A DNA stretch of 64,000 nt from Acanthacorydalis orientalis (GCA_034766995.1 CM068313.1:22678012-22742011); one strand, 5' to 3'. Positions 13,576-28,018 are shown, counted from the first letter of the stretch. A program made the numbers and translations. Notes: a model not told the origin generated them from the sequence alone.

Positions 13576-14689
13576 AATTTTTAAAAAATTTTAAAAACAT
13601 TTAATAGTTATAAAAATGCATGTAAATTATTGTATATTAAATGTTTTGAATATGAATAAGTCCTGTTTATTTTATATGAACCACATTCTTTATTTTAATA
13701 TGGCATTTTTAAATTTTACGACATTTTAATCAATATAAATATATTTAAATAACATTTTTAAATCAGAACTGAAGCGAAAAAATATAGTCGGTATTGCATG
13801 TAATTCAATCGAAATATGCATATAACAAAAAATACCTTATTGCAGTCAAATGAAATCTGATCCTTTTGCTTCCTTTTGAGCACTGGTTGTTGAAAAGGGT
13901 GGTACTAAATAAAGAAACCACTTGTTCGTTTGCAAACTGTTATGCATCGTTGAAGGATATACAACTTCCTTATCTTGTCTCATCGACAGTTGAAAACGAT
14001 ATTCTTATTTTTAAAGGGTTGTATATGTTTCTTCCGTCGTTTGTAATATTTTTATACTCATCCAGTCTCTACGTATAAATACAACTGAAGTTCTAAAACT
14101 AGTATTTATTACAACGTTAAGTCTCATTGAACGGCTTAAATGTATAAAGTATGATATATGAAACCCTCCAAATGCGTTAAGAAAAATGTCAGAATAATAA
14201 ACAGTCTTTTAAATACTTTCATATTTATGTCAAACTAATTTTATGTACTAATTTTTAATTTTTCTAAACTATTTAATTAGTTAATTGATAAAAATTAAAG
14301 AATTTCTTAAGAATTGAAAGTCATATTTTTATTTGAATATTATTTTTTTACGCAGAAGTTACTAAGAAATACATAAAAACATACATACATAAAGAAATAC
14401 TTAACACAGACTGCTTTTTCAGTATTAAATATTTTTTCGTTAACAGTTAAAATAAATTTATTCAGTAGATAATCATATAAGATTGCATCTCAGATTTTAA
14501 TTACTCCATACGTATTTGAAATTAATCACATGTTAATATGAACAAAACTTTTTTACGTGCTGCATAAAATAGAATTGTATCTCATAATTTTTTCTGGATA
14601 ATGAACTATTATTTTTTTTTTAATATTTCATTATATAAATCTTTTATTTATGTTGAGATTTTCTGTTCACGAATTATTGTCTTTTCCAG

Positions 14690-17600
14690 GCATCTTTAAC
14701 GGAAACATCAAACTACCTCTTTACCGCATTAGATGGACGTGTTTATTTTCATAGTATCAATATTAATCTTCCTGGTTCGTGGCCAGATTCATGCGTTCCT
14801 GGAGGAATGCGTGTTACGGCAGCCACGAGTAACATTGCCGATATGACTATTCTTGCACGTGGAACTGTTTCGGGAGGAATCGCTTTTACACAACAATCAT
14901 CTGGATGCGGTGAACCGGGCGATCAAATTTTTATAGGATACGAATCGTTAGAAAACTTCAGCGATACTTTGAGTAGAGTATTAGTCAAAGAATGGGCTAA
15001 ATATCGATACGGTGTTTTCGATGAGATCGGTTACGAACACAATCCGATTTATCCAATTTGTTATTATGACGACCAAGAAAAAACCGAAAAAGTTACGGGT
15101 TGCTCGGATTTTCCTATTGAAGATCATGGGTATGCTGTTTTCTTTTTTTTAATATAATGTTGAAAAAGTACATTAAGAACACATTAATTATATTATTTAA
15201 TTACAGAATTTGCGGAGATCCTTCTATGGTAACTAATATAACGAAACTAATCGACTCGAGAGCACGCACTTCTATAATGTTTGCTGCGGAAGCACCTACG
15301 ATATCGATGTTTTGTGACGATGGAAATCATAACAAATATATTCCGACAAAACATAATTCGATGTGTAATGGAAGAAGCGTGCTCGATGTTATATTAAAAC
15401 ATAACGATTTCCACGGAAACAGCACTCGCAATATAACTAATCATGAAAGTGTCGATACGAGACCGGCTTTTTATTATACGAAAAATAAACTAACAAGATA
15501 CGTTTTAATCGTCGAAGACACTAAAGATATGTCGATGAGAGAATCGTGGAGTTTTTTAAGATCGGCTGTGCGTAAATGGGCTGTATACGATCTTCCGGGT
15601 AGTACGGAAGTCGGTTTGGTTTTAGCTAACGATTCATCGGCGACACAGATTTTAAATTTGAGTAGTTTGAATGATCCGAACGTGAGAGATTTAGTAGCAT
15701 CGAATATTCCATATTCGCCAGACGATTCCAGAACACCAGCTTGTTTAAAATGTGCTATTGAAAAAGCATTGCAGGTATGCGTTTCATAATATTTCTTTAT
15801 AAGTTAATGATTTCTTTATTAATTTCTTAATGTTTCATCATTGACTTTTGTAGATGCTTAATGATCGTGAAATGGTAAATGGACCTGCAAGTTCAGTTAT
15901 TCTTTTAATAGCACCTGGAATGGATTATACAATGAACTCATCATTATTAGCAAGAGCTGTCGAAGCTAATGTCCGAATTTCCGTTATAAATTATCCTGGA
16001 ATATTTCGACCTCAACCGCTTGATAGTTTAGCAGAAAAAACCAATGGAGTTTCATTCACAGTGTTTGAAAAAAAATATAACATGGCAAATTCATTCTTAT
16101 CAACATATTTCCAGTTAACAAACGCTATGTATGCAGTAACATCAACTTATTATGAGGGAAGTTTAGCAGACTTTCCAGTGGAAGTAAGTAAATAGCAGTT
16201 TCAGTTAATTATTTAATATGAAAATAAATATAAATATTTTATATGTTATTGAATTAATTTGTAATTGATTGTTATTTTTTGTAATTCATTGTTATAGATT
16301 CATAGACGTGAGATTTTAGACGATGGACATAATTCTGTAACTGGACGTTTTATGCTTACGCAAGATGTCGGAGAACCAGCTAGATTTTCAGTTTTTACTC
16401 ATAACACAGAACAACCACTTATTCGAGGAATCAAACTTATTAGTCCCAGCCAAATAGTTTACTCCTCTAGAAGTGATAGTTTGTTAAGTGTTAAACTGCT
16501 CTCTGTGCCGGCAAATATAAACGAAGTAAGTTGTATTTTTTACACAGTACGATATCGTCTTAACTACACGTAGTTGGAATAAATATTAATATACATGAAG
16601 TTTAAGTATAGTTTTTACTTTACTGTGTTGAAAGATTTATATATTTAATTTATTTTTTAATCATAAAATAAATATTTTAAACGTTTCAAGAATTTAATTT
16701 TTGTTATTATAGACTGGAATTTGGACTTACAAAATTGAACGATTCTCTGGAAATCCACAACCACATTATGTTCAAGTGTTTGCCACACCACGATCTGCGA
16801 ATGTAAATATTATTAGATCGAAATTTTGGGTGAAACGTATACAAAATAGTAGTATTGTAGTACTGTATGCTGAAGTAAAATATGGAGCATATTCAGTTAT
16901 GAAAGCTACAGTAGAAATTACAGTCAGTCGAATGGAATCAAATGGAACTGAAAGAAAAGAAAGATTTGAATTATTGGATTCTGGCAGTGGAGGTAATATT
17001 TGTTCCTAATATATTTTTATCATAAATTTTAAAATATGAAAAAGATTATCAGGTTTTAAAACATTTTTTTTTTATTGTAGATCCAGACATAACAAAAGAT
17101 GATGGTGTTTATACACGTTATTATTATATTGCTGGCTCTGGCACATACACCTTTGAATGCACTGTATCAGACAATAGCAACGCTTATATTCGCCAAGAAC
17201 ACGTTGGGTTTACAGACACACCGTCCATTATTTCGTTATCATCTTTTCAAAGAGTTTTACCTCCGGTAACGATTTCTGTGTCATCGGATAATCTACCGAT
17301 TACAAACCCGTCAGTGGGACGTATAGGTGATTTAAGAGCAGAGACAGTACCTAATGAATTTAAAGTGAGATTGATTTGGACAGCTCCTGACCTCGGAGGT
17401 AGAAATGTTGCTCGATACGAAATAAAATATGCAACATTTTTAGAAGATATTACTGAAAAATACGAAACAGCGGCTGATATGTGGGACATTAGTTCACCAT
17501 TTCCTTCAGCAACAGGTTCAGAGACTACATTCACATTAGATATAGGAAAGAAACCATTGCTTTTAGATAAAACTTTATATTTTGCAATGAGATCATTTTC

Positions 17601-18699
17601 TATGATATCTCCAAATGCTCAACCAAGCCCAGTTTCAAATTGGGTGAGAGTACATGTATCCTCACCTCCTCCCCCTTCAACGATATCACCGACTTTTGAA
17701 TCACCAGATTTAACATCCTGGCAATATTCAGAAAATGATATAGAAACAGTCATACCTCGAATTGCAACACGTTTAGATATTGGTTTAGAGTTAATTATTC
17801 CAATTATCGGAGGTGTACTATTACTGGCAGTTTTATTAGCAGTTTATTGCTATTTTTGCATACTGAAACGTAAAAATGGCAACACTAATAAAAAACCAGT
17901 AAAACATACAAATGATAAGATAACGTCAGGTATAGCTATAGTACCTCAGTCTGCAAATAGTCCGTCTGCTCTTGTAAGTACACCGACACATACTTATGTA
18001 TCTAATGAAGTGAGTGATCACCACACAATTGGACTTCCAATCAATTATGAAGATGAACCTAAAAAACGTTATTCTATAGTTAATCAACAGGAACAAGTAA
18101 TAGATGAATTAAAACAACAACAAATGCATCAACAACAAAGAGAATTAATGCAAACCCCTAACAATAATCATGGAAATCTAAGTGTAATTTCAAATAATAC
18201 TTTGCAAAGAAATGGCAGAACATTAAGTCCTTATGAATCATGGACAGCATCTCAATTATTAGTTGAACATGAACGCAGGCATAGCCCAATGGATGATTTA
18301 ATGAGTAATGGTCATCCGGCTCACGATGTAACTCCTGGTGGGAATATCGATCACCTTTCAATGAATGGACAAAATGTTGATCATATGTCAATAAACGGGC
18401 AAGATCATATTTCTATTAATGGGCAGACTATAATGAATTCAGTTCCCGAACATTACAATCCCAATACAATGATTGCACCACCAGTACCTCCTTTACCGAC
18501 ATACAATGCTAATGGATATCCAGTAAATTACACAATATACGGTACACATCAAAATATGCATCAACAACCATCAAATCATTCAGTATATCAAGTTATGCAT
18601 CGAAACGGCACCTTAGTACCGTTCAATCCAAGTTTACAAGGTTCATTAAATTCCGTTAACAGCGGAGAAAAGAAACGACGGAATGTTACTATGGTTTAA
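14690..18699 (+). CDS. CLCA: CLCA-family protein (calcium-activated chloride channel regulator-like), 3' six exons; 5' end not found
   Basis: Six exons join in frame: 14690-15129, 15207-15774, 15854-16183, 16298-16525, 16713-16992 and 17081-18699 (stop TAA 18697-18699), all with AG/GT borders, giving 1154 residues. The order is CLCA N-terminal domain (residues 1-150, with LDGRVYFHS and SSGCGEPGDQI), VWA region (about 270-450), beta-sandwich region, fibronectin III-like region (about 17310-17650), one membrane helix (about 17788-17865, IIPIIGGVLLLAVLLAVYC) and a cytoplasmic tail of about 275 residues rich in N, Q and H. CLCA proteins are secreted or surface proteins that modulate calcium-activated chloride currents. 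The family's HEWAH zinc motif reads KEWAK here (14987-15001), and the VWA MIDAS D-x-S-x-S reads DTKDM (15517-15531), so both metal sites look lost. The first exon here starts in phase 0, so an upstream exon with the signal peptide and about 30 residues is missing. The gene is convergent with phosphofructokinase. The family call is firm; channel regulation itself is inferred. Confidence 0.9.
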
Positions 18700-19110
18700 A
18701 GATATTTACGGTGACCGTAAAGTAATTTAAAGAAACAGCCATTTGTGTAAAACTAGTCATAAGTATTGATGTTTTTCTCTTGTATTAAAGACTATTTTCA
18801 TCCTTAGTCAGGTTTAAGTCACCTTAGATGAATTAATACATCATGATTGTTTAAATTATCACAAAGTATCATGATCAATGTGATTTTTTTGATCAAGTGA
18901 TTTTAATAACTTGAAAATATTATTTTATACCATATTGGTACTTATTGAAAGACTGAACATTAGGGCAGGTATCTGTCAATAAAATACATTTTATGTACAA
19001 AACATACCATTTATGTATATAAGTAGAAATAAAATTTAATGTGTGTTGTAGTGCATAATTGAAAGATCTGTGAAAAATAATATATGTATGTTACAATATT
19101 AATAAAACAT
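18700..19110 (+). terminator. 3' UTR and candidate poly(A) signals of the CLCA gene
   Basis: AATAAA hexamers follow the stop at 18978-18983, 19028-19033 and 19101-19106 on the plus strand. Any of them could end the message, and the last two are close together. The actual cleavage site cannot be told from sequence. Confidence 0.5.
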
Positions 19111-20990
19111 GTATATGGTTTAATTTACAGAATAGTATTTACTTTCAATATATGTTTTATTGACATCATAACTACTACAGTGGTCAGTAATTTTTTAGAA
19201 TATTTATGAATTTAAGTATAATATTGTAAATATAATTTTATTTAGTTTAAGACTAGTTATATTCTTTTGTACAGTAAAGTTCATTGTGAAATTATATATT
19301 TAAATAAAAAAAAACATACAAGATATCGTTCATTTATTTAAAAAAGTATATTATTTCCTTTAAATTTAGAGTGCAATTATGAGTCATAGAATTTATCAAA
19401 ATTAATTATCGTACTTTTTTAAAAAATTCTAAAAGAAAGTAATAACACAAAACAACAATAAACATAGAAAATTATCAAAGGCAGTAATGATAAAAATAAT
19501 TCTGAATACAATTCAGAAATCATATTGAATAAAATAATACATGTAATTAAAAATAATTATGTTACTTTGGCTTCAAACAGCATTTTTTTTTTATTGTAAA
19601 CAATATAATACAACACATTTTACATACAATTTACTAAAATAAATAAATATTTCTTCAACTAAAATATAGACTAAACAATTTTAATAAAATTCAACAAAAT
19701 CACATTTATAAAAACTTCAAATAGGTACATGGTACATATTACATACATACATACATATTTTTTTTATATATATATATATACATACTTTTTTTGTTGGAAA
19801 TTTTCATTTTTTAATTTCTACTACAAAAACATGCAACATGTTATGTAGTTTATACTGATAAATTTATACCAATAAAAGAAAATGATATTCAAACTTTAAC
19901 ATCACTGACAAAGCATTATTTTTGCACACTCCATTTGTTAGTACTGTAGTTATTTAACCATTACAATTGTGTCATTCCCATTTATTTTCATATTATTTCG
20001 CTGACAATATCAGATGACCATTATGGTAAAGTAGTCTAAGATAATTTTTTGTGTTAATAACAGGACTTGAACAATGAATATTAATAAAAAAAAGATTAAT
20101 AGTAACAGTGGCACATATATAAATACAACAGAAAATGTGTTAAGGTCTGATTTCATAACGTAAACCAGCATTACCTGGATTATGTTACTATAACATAAGA
20201 ATAGAGTACAATTCTAAATCATTTGTTTTTCCTAAAAAATGAAATTTAAATTATACGAATGTACATAAAGATTACCGATTGATAACTATCATTAACTAAA
20301 CTGGCATTTGTAAACATTATTTTAAATGATAGTGTAATGTCTTATTAGGTATGAAAATTTTAAATTGGCATAAACAAGTACTTTTATTGATTCCTACAAA
20401 AAATATATTATACAAATAAATATAAATAAGGATTCAAAATAAAATGGCATTTATAAAATATTTGCAATAATAAACCCTGAAAATCCTTTTATAAAAATGT
20501 ACTTAAAATTTATCTAACACTGAGGGAAATAAAAAAAAAAAATAATACTCATATTTGTTTATCATATAAAATATACAATTATGTAATTGTGTAATATCTT
20601 TGGATGATATATATTTTTACATTATTACTATTTAATGTTAATAATAGACAATTTTTAAAAACAGTATGAATTATACATTTTAAGATTAATAATATGTTAC
20701 TGTAGATAATATTTCTTTTGAAGAATTTCTACTGGTATTAGTTATTCTACTTATTATTTTTCAGCCTAGTCTACTGCTGTTAAACACGGAACGTGCTAAA
20801 TTACATACCAATGTGAATAAAACCTATATTTTACATAGTTCACTACTTAAATAAAGTTGACCGAATCCATTTTGTTTACCTGTGAAATCAGAATTTGTTA
20901 GCTATCAAAACCCATTTTTAAAAATATTTAATGAATGGAACAAAAAAATGAATAACAAGCACACAAGCAATTGCTTTGAAAGCATACATA

Positions 20991-21064
<74 letters not shown>

Positions 21065-21295
21065 AATCTGCAAACTGTGACAATTTATTTCAAGCCACTA
21101 AAATAATATGAAGCATGTTTTCTTTTCTGATCATGTACTTAAAATTTTATCAAAATATTAAAATATCTGAAATTCTTTTCATTGTGTATCAGCCCAAAAT
21201 AAAGTGGAAATTAATTCAATAAATTATTATTCATTTGGCTTAATTTTTTACGCATATCTAGCACTAATGATTAATTTTCAAGTGCCAGATATGTT
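19111..21295 (-). other. Shared 3' flank, probably including the phosphofructokinase 3' UTR
   Basis: This 2.2-kb stretch lies between two convergent genes and is AT-rich with no open frame I can support. Minus-strand AATAAA candidates (TTTATT on the plus strand) occur near 21083, 20384 and 19331, so the phosphofructokinase 3' UTR could be from 0.2 to 2 kb long. An interrupted (TA)n tract lies at about 20993-21063. Confidence 0.4.
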
Positions 21296-24200
21296 TTAGA
21301 TACTTGCCACTTCAACTTGTGCACGATCTTCTACAGTCATATACATGCCTTCCTCTTCATAGGCAGAATCATGTTTAGCAAGTATACGTAACAATGGTCG
21401 TAATTTCAACCACCATTGCTCTTTGGGAATGCGTTGCCTTTAAAAAAAAAAAATAGAAAAATAAATTTTTGAACTTCTGTTAAGTAAAAATAAATTATCA
21501 TAATATTGATCTTTTTAACTGATTTCATAAATATGTTAAATATAATTATCATGATTAATCAAAGAGAAATTAACATACTCAAAGTTAGTGTGTTTTCTGA
21601 GTTCAGTGAGTGGTGTAAAAGTATACTGGCGTTTCATTACTCCCATCATAACAGCACTATCATCTTTATCTGCATCAACAGATCCATCGGGTTTGACAGT
21701 TTTCTTCAACATATCAATCATCCATTCAACTGATTTGGCTGCCATTTTTGTGCCCATATTACGATCAAATGGTGTTGGGGAGCCTCCCTGTTGCATGTGA
21801 CCTATAATTTTTTCATAGTAAAGATGGAATATCTTTTGTTGAAACATTGTATGTTTCTAAACTTTTTGATGATTAACAAATAGTTTTCATAACAAATTTC
21901 TTACCAAGAACATTCATTCTTGCACTAAATAAACCTTTACCCTCCTCACTATACAAACGATAAATAAATTCTGTATTGTAGTTTTCACTTGCTTTTTCAT
22001 TCCTTAAAATTAAACCACGTTGAACTCCTTCAGCCATTTTACTTGCCATATGATATACATCTTGTTGAAGATCTTTAATTGAGAATTTTTCTTCATAAAT
22101 GTAAGCTGCATCCGCTCCACCAGCCAATCCTACAATGTTAATTGTAAAGAAAATTTGAAAAATATAAATTTTCACATATTATTCCAAAATTGAAATATTC
22201 ACATAAAAACTTATTTATGATAATACCTGCAACTGTTGCTAAATATCCACAATATCCACCCATAGTTTCAATAACGAAAACACGACGTTTGGTCCCTTGT
22301 GCAGATTGTCTGATACGATCACAAATTTCAGTAATTTCATTGAGAGCAGTGTCACACCCAAGACTAAAGTCAGTTCCGGGGACATTATTACTAATAGTAC
22401 TTGGAATTACAACAAGTGGGATACAAAATTCTTGATATTGTTTTCTTGCTTCAACAAATTGTAAACCTGCTTGAAATGCCTTGAAACAATTTTTTTTATA
22501 ATTTAGTATTTTGTTTAAATAAAACAGAAAAAAAGTACTAAAATATTATCATAGTTTTGATAAAACATTAATTATTAATAAAATAATTTACTTTAAGGAA
22601 ACAAACATACTTCAAAACCACCAATGATCAATAACGCTTGAATTTTGAATTCTTTTAAACGATTAGCAATATCACATGTGTGATTACCAGGTAAGGTACG
22701 TTTTGTTCCTAAAAAGGCACCACCCTGGCCAACCCAACCTGTTACATCAGACCAACCTTAAAATGATAAAACAAAAAAATATTAAAGCAATGTAGACTTC
22801 GACCAAATAGTTCGTTGGAATTTTCAATTAGGCAATTTTTCTCACCCATATTTTTTAAATGACCAGCAATAAGACCTTCTATTCCATCATGAACGCCATA
22901 AACTGTATCACCTCGGTAAATACAATTTCTAACAAAAGAACGTACAGCAGCATTCATACCACAAGCAGGAGCTCCTACGTGCATTACTGCAAGAGTGTAA
23001 CCTCCCTAACAAAAATTATATTAAATATGTAAAACTGTGTTTTATTGAAAACAATCAGATATTTGTAAAGTATATAACAAATTATAAATCAATTTAGTTA
23101 CTAGTTTAAAAAAATTGTTAAAATTGTGTTTTCCATGCACTAAAAATTAATAGCATAAGAATTGCTAAATAAATAACTTTTACTTAAAATTAGTGAAGGG
23201 TAAAACTACTGAAGCTATTTAAATTTATATAAAATTCAAAAAAAGCATAGATGCAACATAAATTTTTTTAAAAAAATATGTATACAAGTATATCATAATG
23301 CAGGAAAAAATGGTTAAGTATATAAACCTTTATGATTTGAATATAGTGTTAGAAACATGACTTACTTTCTATATACCAGCCATTTGTTGATGCAGACATG
23401 CGAAATATTAAAGTAATTATTAAAAGCAAATAGCACACCGTAAGTACAGAATACTATTATAAAATTTGTTTTTTTTTTTTTAACACTTACCAGTCCTTTA
23501 CCAGTTGCATCAAATGAACTTTTTGGTGGTTGTAAACGTGTTAACATTTTATATGTTTCTAAATTACGAGCAAATGATCGGCCTCTTAATTCTACAGCTA
23601 AATCAAATTTTTTTTCTTTCATTGCCTATGGTAATTTTTATATTTTTAAGGAAGATGTTATACAATACATTAAAATTAAATTATATAAAACAAAATTTAT
23701 ATATACCCAGATATACATATATATAAGCTATTTTGATTTTATACCTGCGCAACAGCTTGAGTACGTTTAACACATTCCATCAAGGGAACTCTAATAGCTT
23801 GATTTCCATCTAAAGATACAACACATGGTTCAGTGTTCTCATCAGCTTCCATTAATGCTAATACAGCTTCTGCACCCATTCTGCAACCCTAGATCAGAAT
23901 TTAAATATATTTTAATTTTTTTATAAATTTTAAATAAGTTGAATATATTTTTTTAGTTAATGAATGTATTATTTAAATAAAATTACCAATACTCTATCAA
24001 AAGCACTAGGATTTCCACCTCTTTGAACGTGACCTAAGACTGTTACACGAGTATCTTGTTGCAAATTGTCAACAACAACTTTTCGTACATCATCAGCAGA
24101 AATAGGATGACCATTGCGATCAATAGCACCTTCAGCTACAATAATTATGTTAAGTCGCTGACCTGCTAAACGTTCCTATAGAAATAAAAAAAATATAGAT

Positions 24201-27200
24201 AACATTAACTTCAATTTATTTAACGTAAAGATAAATTGTTGTTTATCATTTAAAATTATTTTTCTAATATTAATTCAAACAAATATTGATTATTTATGAT
24301 TAAATAAATGTTTTACAAAAATATTTGGATTTTTTGTATCAAAATTTAAAATCATAAATAATACAATTACAAATATTCATGTAATGTAAATAAATCGTTT
24401 GACATTTTATGCGGCAAAACAAAGAAAAAGAAAAAGCAAATGCAAAATTTATCAGCATTAATTCAGAACAGAAAAAATAAAATCACTTTTCAAGCACTAT
24501 ATAACATTAATTATTTTATATACAATATTCTAATTGGAAAACCACTCAACATTTATATAAGAAACATTGCATTATTCAAAATTGTTATTTATTATTTTAT
24601 TTTCACTAAAAGATATGCTAAATGGAAAAAAAATACTGGCAATTATGCAGAGAAATTTAATTAAATAACAATGAAGATAATGAATTAAATAACAATGAAG
24701 AATGTTTATATAAGAAAAAACTGCTTTGTTTTTAAATAAGCACTTGTTTATGAATGTATAAACTTGTTTATGTAATATTAGAATATTATCTTGAAATTGA
24801 AATTATATAAAAAATGTAAAATATTATAATTCATATTTTTTAATTATTTATAGTTAAAATTTAATCAAATGTTATTTTTATTAACTTAGATTTGAAGAGC
24901 AAATTACATGAATAAAGAATATAAATAAATATAATAAAGTAAAAAGTAAAATTGTAATGATTACTGAATATTTATTTTTGATTGTTTTTTAATTCAGTGA
25001 ATAACATTCAAACTGATTAATTATTTTTACACTTTTAGATGTATATTTTTGAATAAATTTATTAGAAATGATCATGAAAATATGTAAAATATGTTGAATA
25101 CAATTTTACTTAGTTGAAAATATTTTCACTAACAAGTACCTTTACAAGTATATTACATAAATCTGTTTCCCAATCAGGAACAGCTGGGTCTTCAGGTATA
25201 AACACATAATCTGCTTCGCCTGCTAGAGCAGTTACAATTGCCAAATAACTGTAACATGCGTGTAGCATAATCGATATGATTGATAAAAGCAAGAAAATTA
25301 AAGTGCAATACTGTTACAAAACAGTATTATTAAACAATTCATATATATTTATATCAATATGTACAAATCTATGATAAATAATTGACTCTTATAATCATAA
25401 ATAAAGTATTATTTCAGAAGCAACAAATTTTTTCTACTTATTATGTTATTAAAACAAACCAAATAATAATACAAAAATTCAATAGAAATGTTAGTGAAGA
25501 GTATTTGACTAGTCAATTCTATATATCAATGATTATAAAATATATTTTATATATGAGTATGTACTAATTATGTAATGAGGAAATTATTAATTTAAGAATG
25601 TATTACATAAACAAATAAGTGCAGAAATAAAACATGCCTAATAAATTTAACTGGCAGGCTAAATGTATATAAATTAGATATTAAATTTGCATTATTTTAA
25701 AATATTATAACTAAATTTCTACTAAGAAGTTGAATTCATAATTTTTTTCTTAAATTATAAACAATTGACTTATGGACACATTTTGTATTTATCTTACACT
25801 ATATACAAATATATACATATACAACATGTATTATCCACACAAACATTATATTCACTTTCAATTATGTACAATTTTGAATGAAAGATAAGAAGTTGTAATG
25901 GGTTTAAGTAAATTTATATGGTGAATATATACAAAAAAATGTGCATATTTAAATTTACAGTTTAAGCCAACAGCTAGATGTCCCTGTTTATAAGATAAAT
26001 TAAATACACATGTTATTAAAATTACATAGAACAAGACAGAGCATGCTGCAGTGTTAGGATCTATAAAGATGTTTTTTTCCAATCTACTGATTAATTTTAC
26101 TGTTCAAATTGCAAATTAAAACATATTTTCATTAACAATGAATACATAATACTTTATATAAAGAAAATTATAATAAAGTTTTTTTGCTACTCGAATTTCA
26201 TTTACAAAAGAATCTAAATATTGAAATAAATATCTAGTCAATCAGCAGATTGGAAAGAACTTTGAATAACATTTATAAAAAAAAAAATATTACACAAAAT
26301 CTTGTGAAGAAAATCAACATGCTATTTTTAACTGCAAAAAGTTGTGCAAAGAACATTGAAAATTATATATTTATATTAATTTTCCATTCCCTTTTTTAAT
26401 CATAATACCTGCTCTAATTTTTTACATAATCGTTCTGGCCAATCTTCACCAGGAGGTGACTCTGGGCAAAATACAAAGTCTGCCTCAGAAGTAAGAGCTG
26501 CTACAACAGCTAAATACCTATAACATAATATATTTTTGTCCACTGACATCTAGCCTTCAATATTATTTCCAATAACAACAAAAAAGATTTACATAATTAT
26601 GAAACTGTTTTAAAGAGAATTAAAAAAATTAATACCTCAAACTAAAGAAGCAAGACTGAAATATTTAATCAGTATTTGTTTACTGTAAACATATATTAAT
26701 GTTTAATTATTCTAAATATTTAAAAGCAGTATATAAAATATTTTAAAAACATACCCACAATGTCTTCCCATGACTTCCATAATAAATGTTCGTTGATGTG
26801 AATATGCAGTACTGACAATTGCATCAATTGCTTCAATAATTCTAAAATTTTAAAATAAATTCAATATTATATTTCTATAAACTTACATGATAAAAATTAC
26901 CTATGTAAAGCACTGTCCGTTCCAATGGTCATATCAGTACCACAAAAATCATTATCAATAGAACCAACCATTCCAGCAATTTGAAGACATCCATATTTTT
27001 CAAGTTGTTCTTTGGTAATTTTACCTATTATTTAATGATTAATATAAGACAGGTTCTTTTAAAAAAATATATACACTTACTGACTTTTTTAACACATTTT
27101 ACATAAATATTTTCTAAGAGTAGATATAATATCTATTTTGTTAGAAAAAAATATATATGGAAAATTAATAAATATACCTGTTTCAGCTAATTCACCGATC

Positions 27201-27950
27201 AGGGATTTCCATTCAACTCGAAAAAGATTTGCACCTGTCAAGCTACCATCTCCTCCAATAACAACTAAATTTGTAATACCACGAGATATTAAATTATACG
27301 CAGCTTTTAAACGACCTTCCCTCTCCCTATAAAATTATAAGTTATATTTACATAAAAAAATAAATTAATATTTTTCTATTTACAATACTGAATAGAATAA
27401 ATTTGTGATTTAAAAAAGTGAACTATACGATCACATATTTATTTTATCGAGCCAAAAATATAAAAAATAATAAAATTACATTCTAATTAACCCATTTGCA
27501 TTATTTATATATATATATATATATATATATTATATGCACAGGTACGTATGCTCAGAAAGTAATTTGGTGATAAGGGCATATTTTTCATTCTTTCGTGTGA
27601 TGCAAATGGATTAAAAATTACTTTGGAGTTAATTTTACATATTTACCTAAAATCTGTACAACGAGCAGATCCAATAACAGTTCCTCCTATATGAATAATA
27701 CTGCTCACAGACGACCAATTTGCTTCAACAAAATTTTCACCACCATCAACCATACCTATCATTAATATACTCTATAAGAATTATCAATACATAACAATAA
27801 AAATTACAAATTTATACTTTTTATAAATGTTCAAAAACAATGAAAATAAATTTACTTACCTTGGTACCCTTCTCTTATAAAGTAGACTTTGCATCCTACA
27901 TATATGCTCATTCTAACTACAGCCCTAACAGCAGCATTCATTCCCTACAA

Positions 27951-28018
<68 letters not shown>

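Noticed and set aside
13866..14078. 70-codon plus frame just before CLCA
   Set aside because: Tested as the missing CLCA N-terminal exon; the residues do not resemble that domain and no suitable phase-0 donor is present.
17247..17534. 95-codon minus-strand frame
   Set aside because: It is antisense to the CLCA coding exon, which has clear family similarity on the plus strand. The 18158-18391 frame is the same case.
21506..21800. Plus-strand frames over phosphofructokinase exons
   Set aside because: They are antisense shadows of the exon at 21579-21801; likewise 22190-22435, 23505-23726 and 27138-27332.
24176..25139. A third copy of the phosphofructokinase alternative exon
   Set aside because: The intron was read for a YLA-like start after an acceptor; none was found, so only two alternatives are supported.
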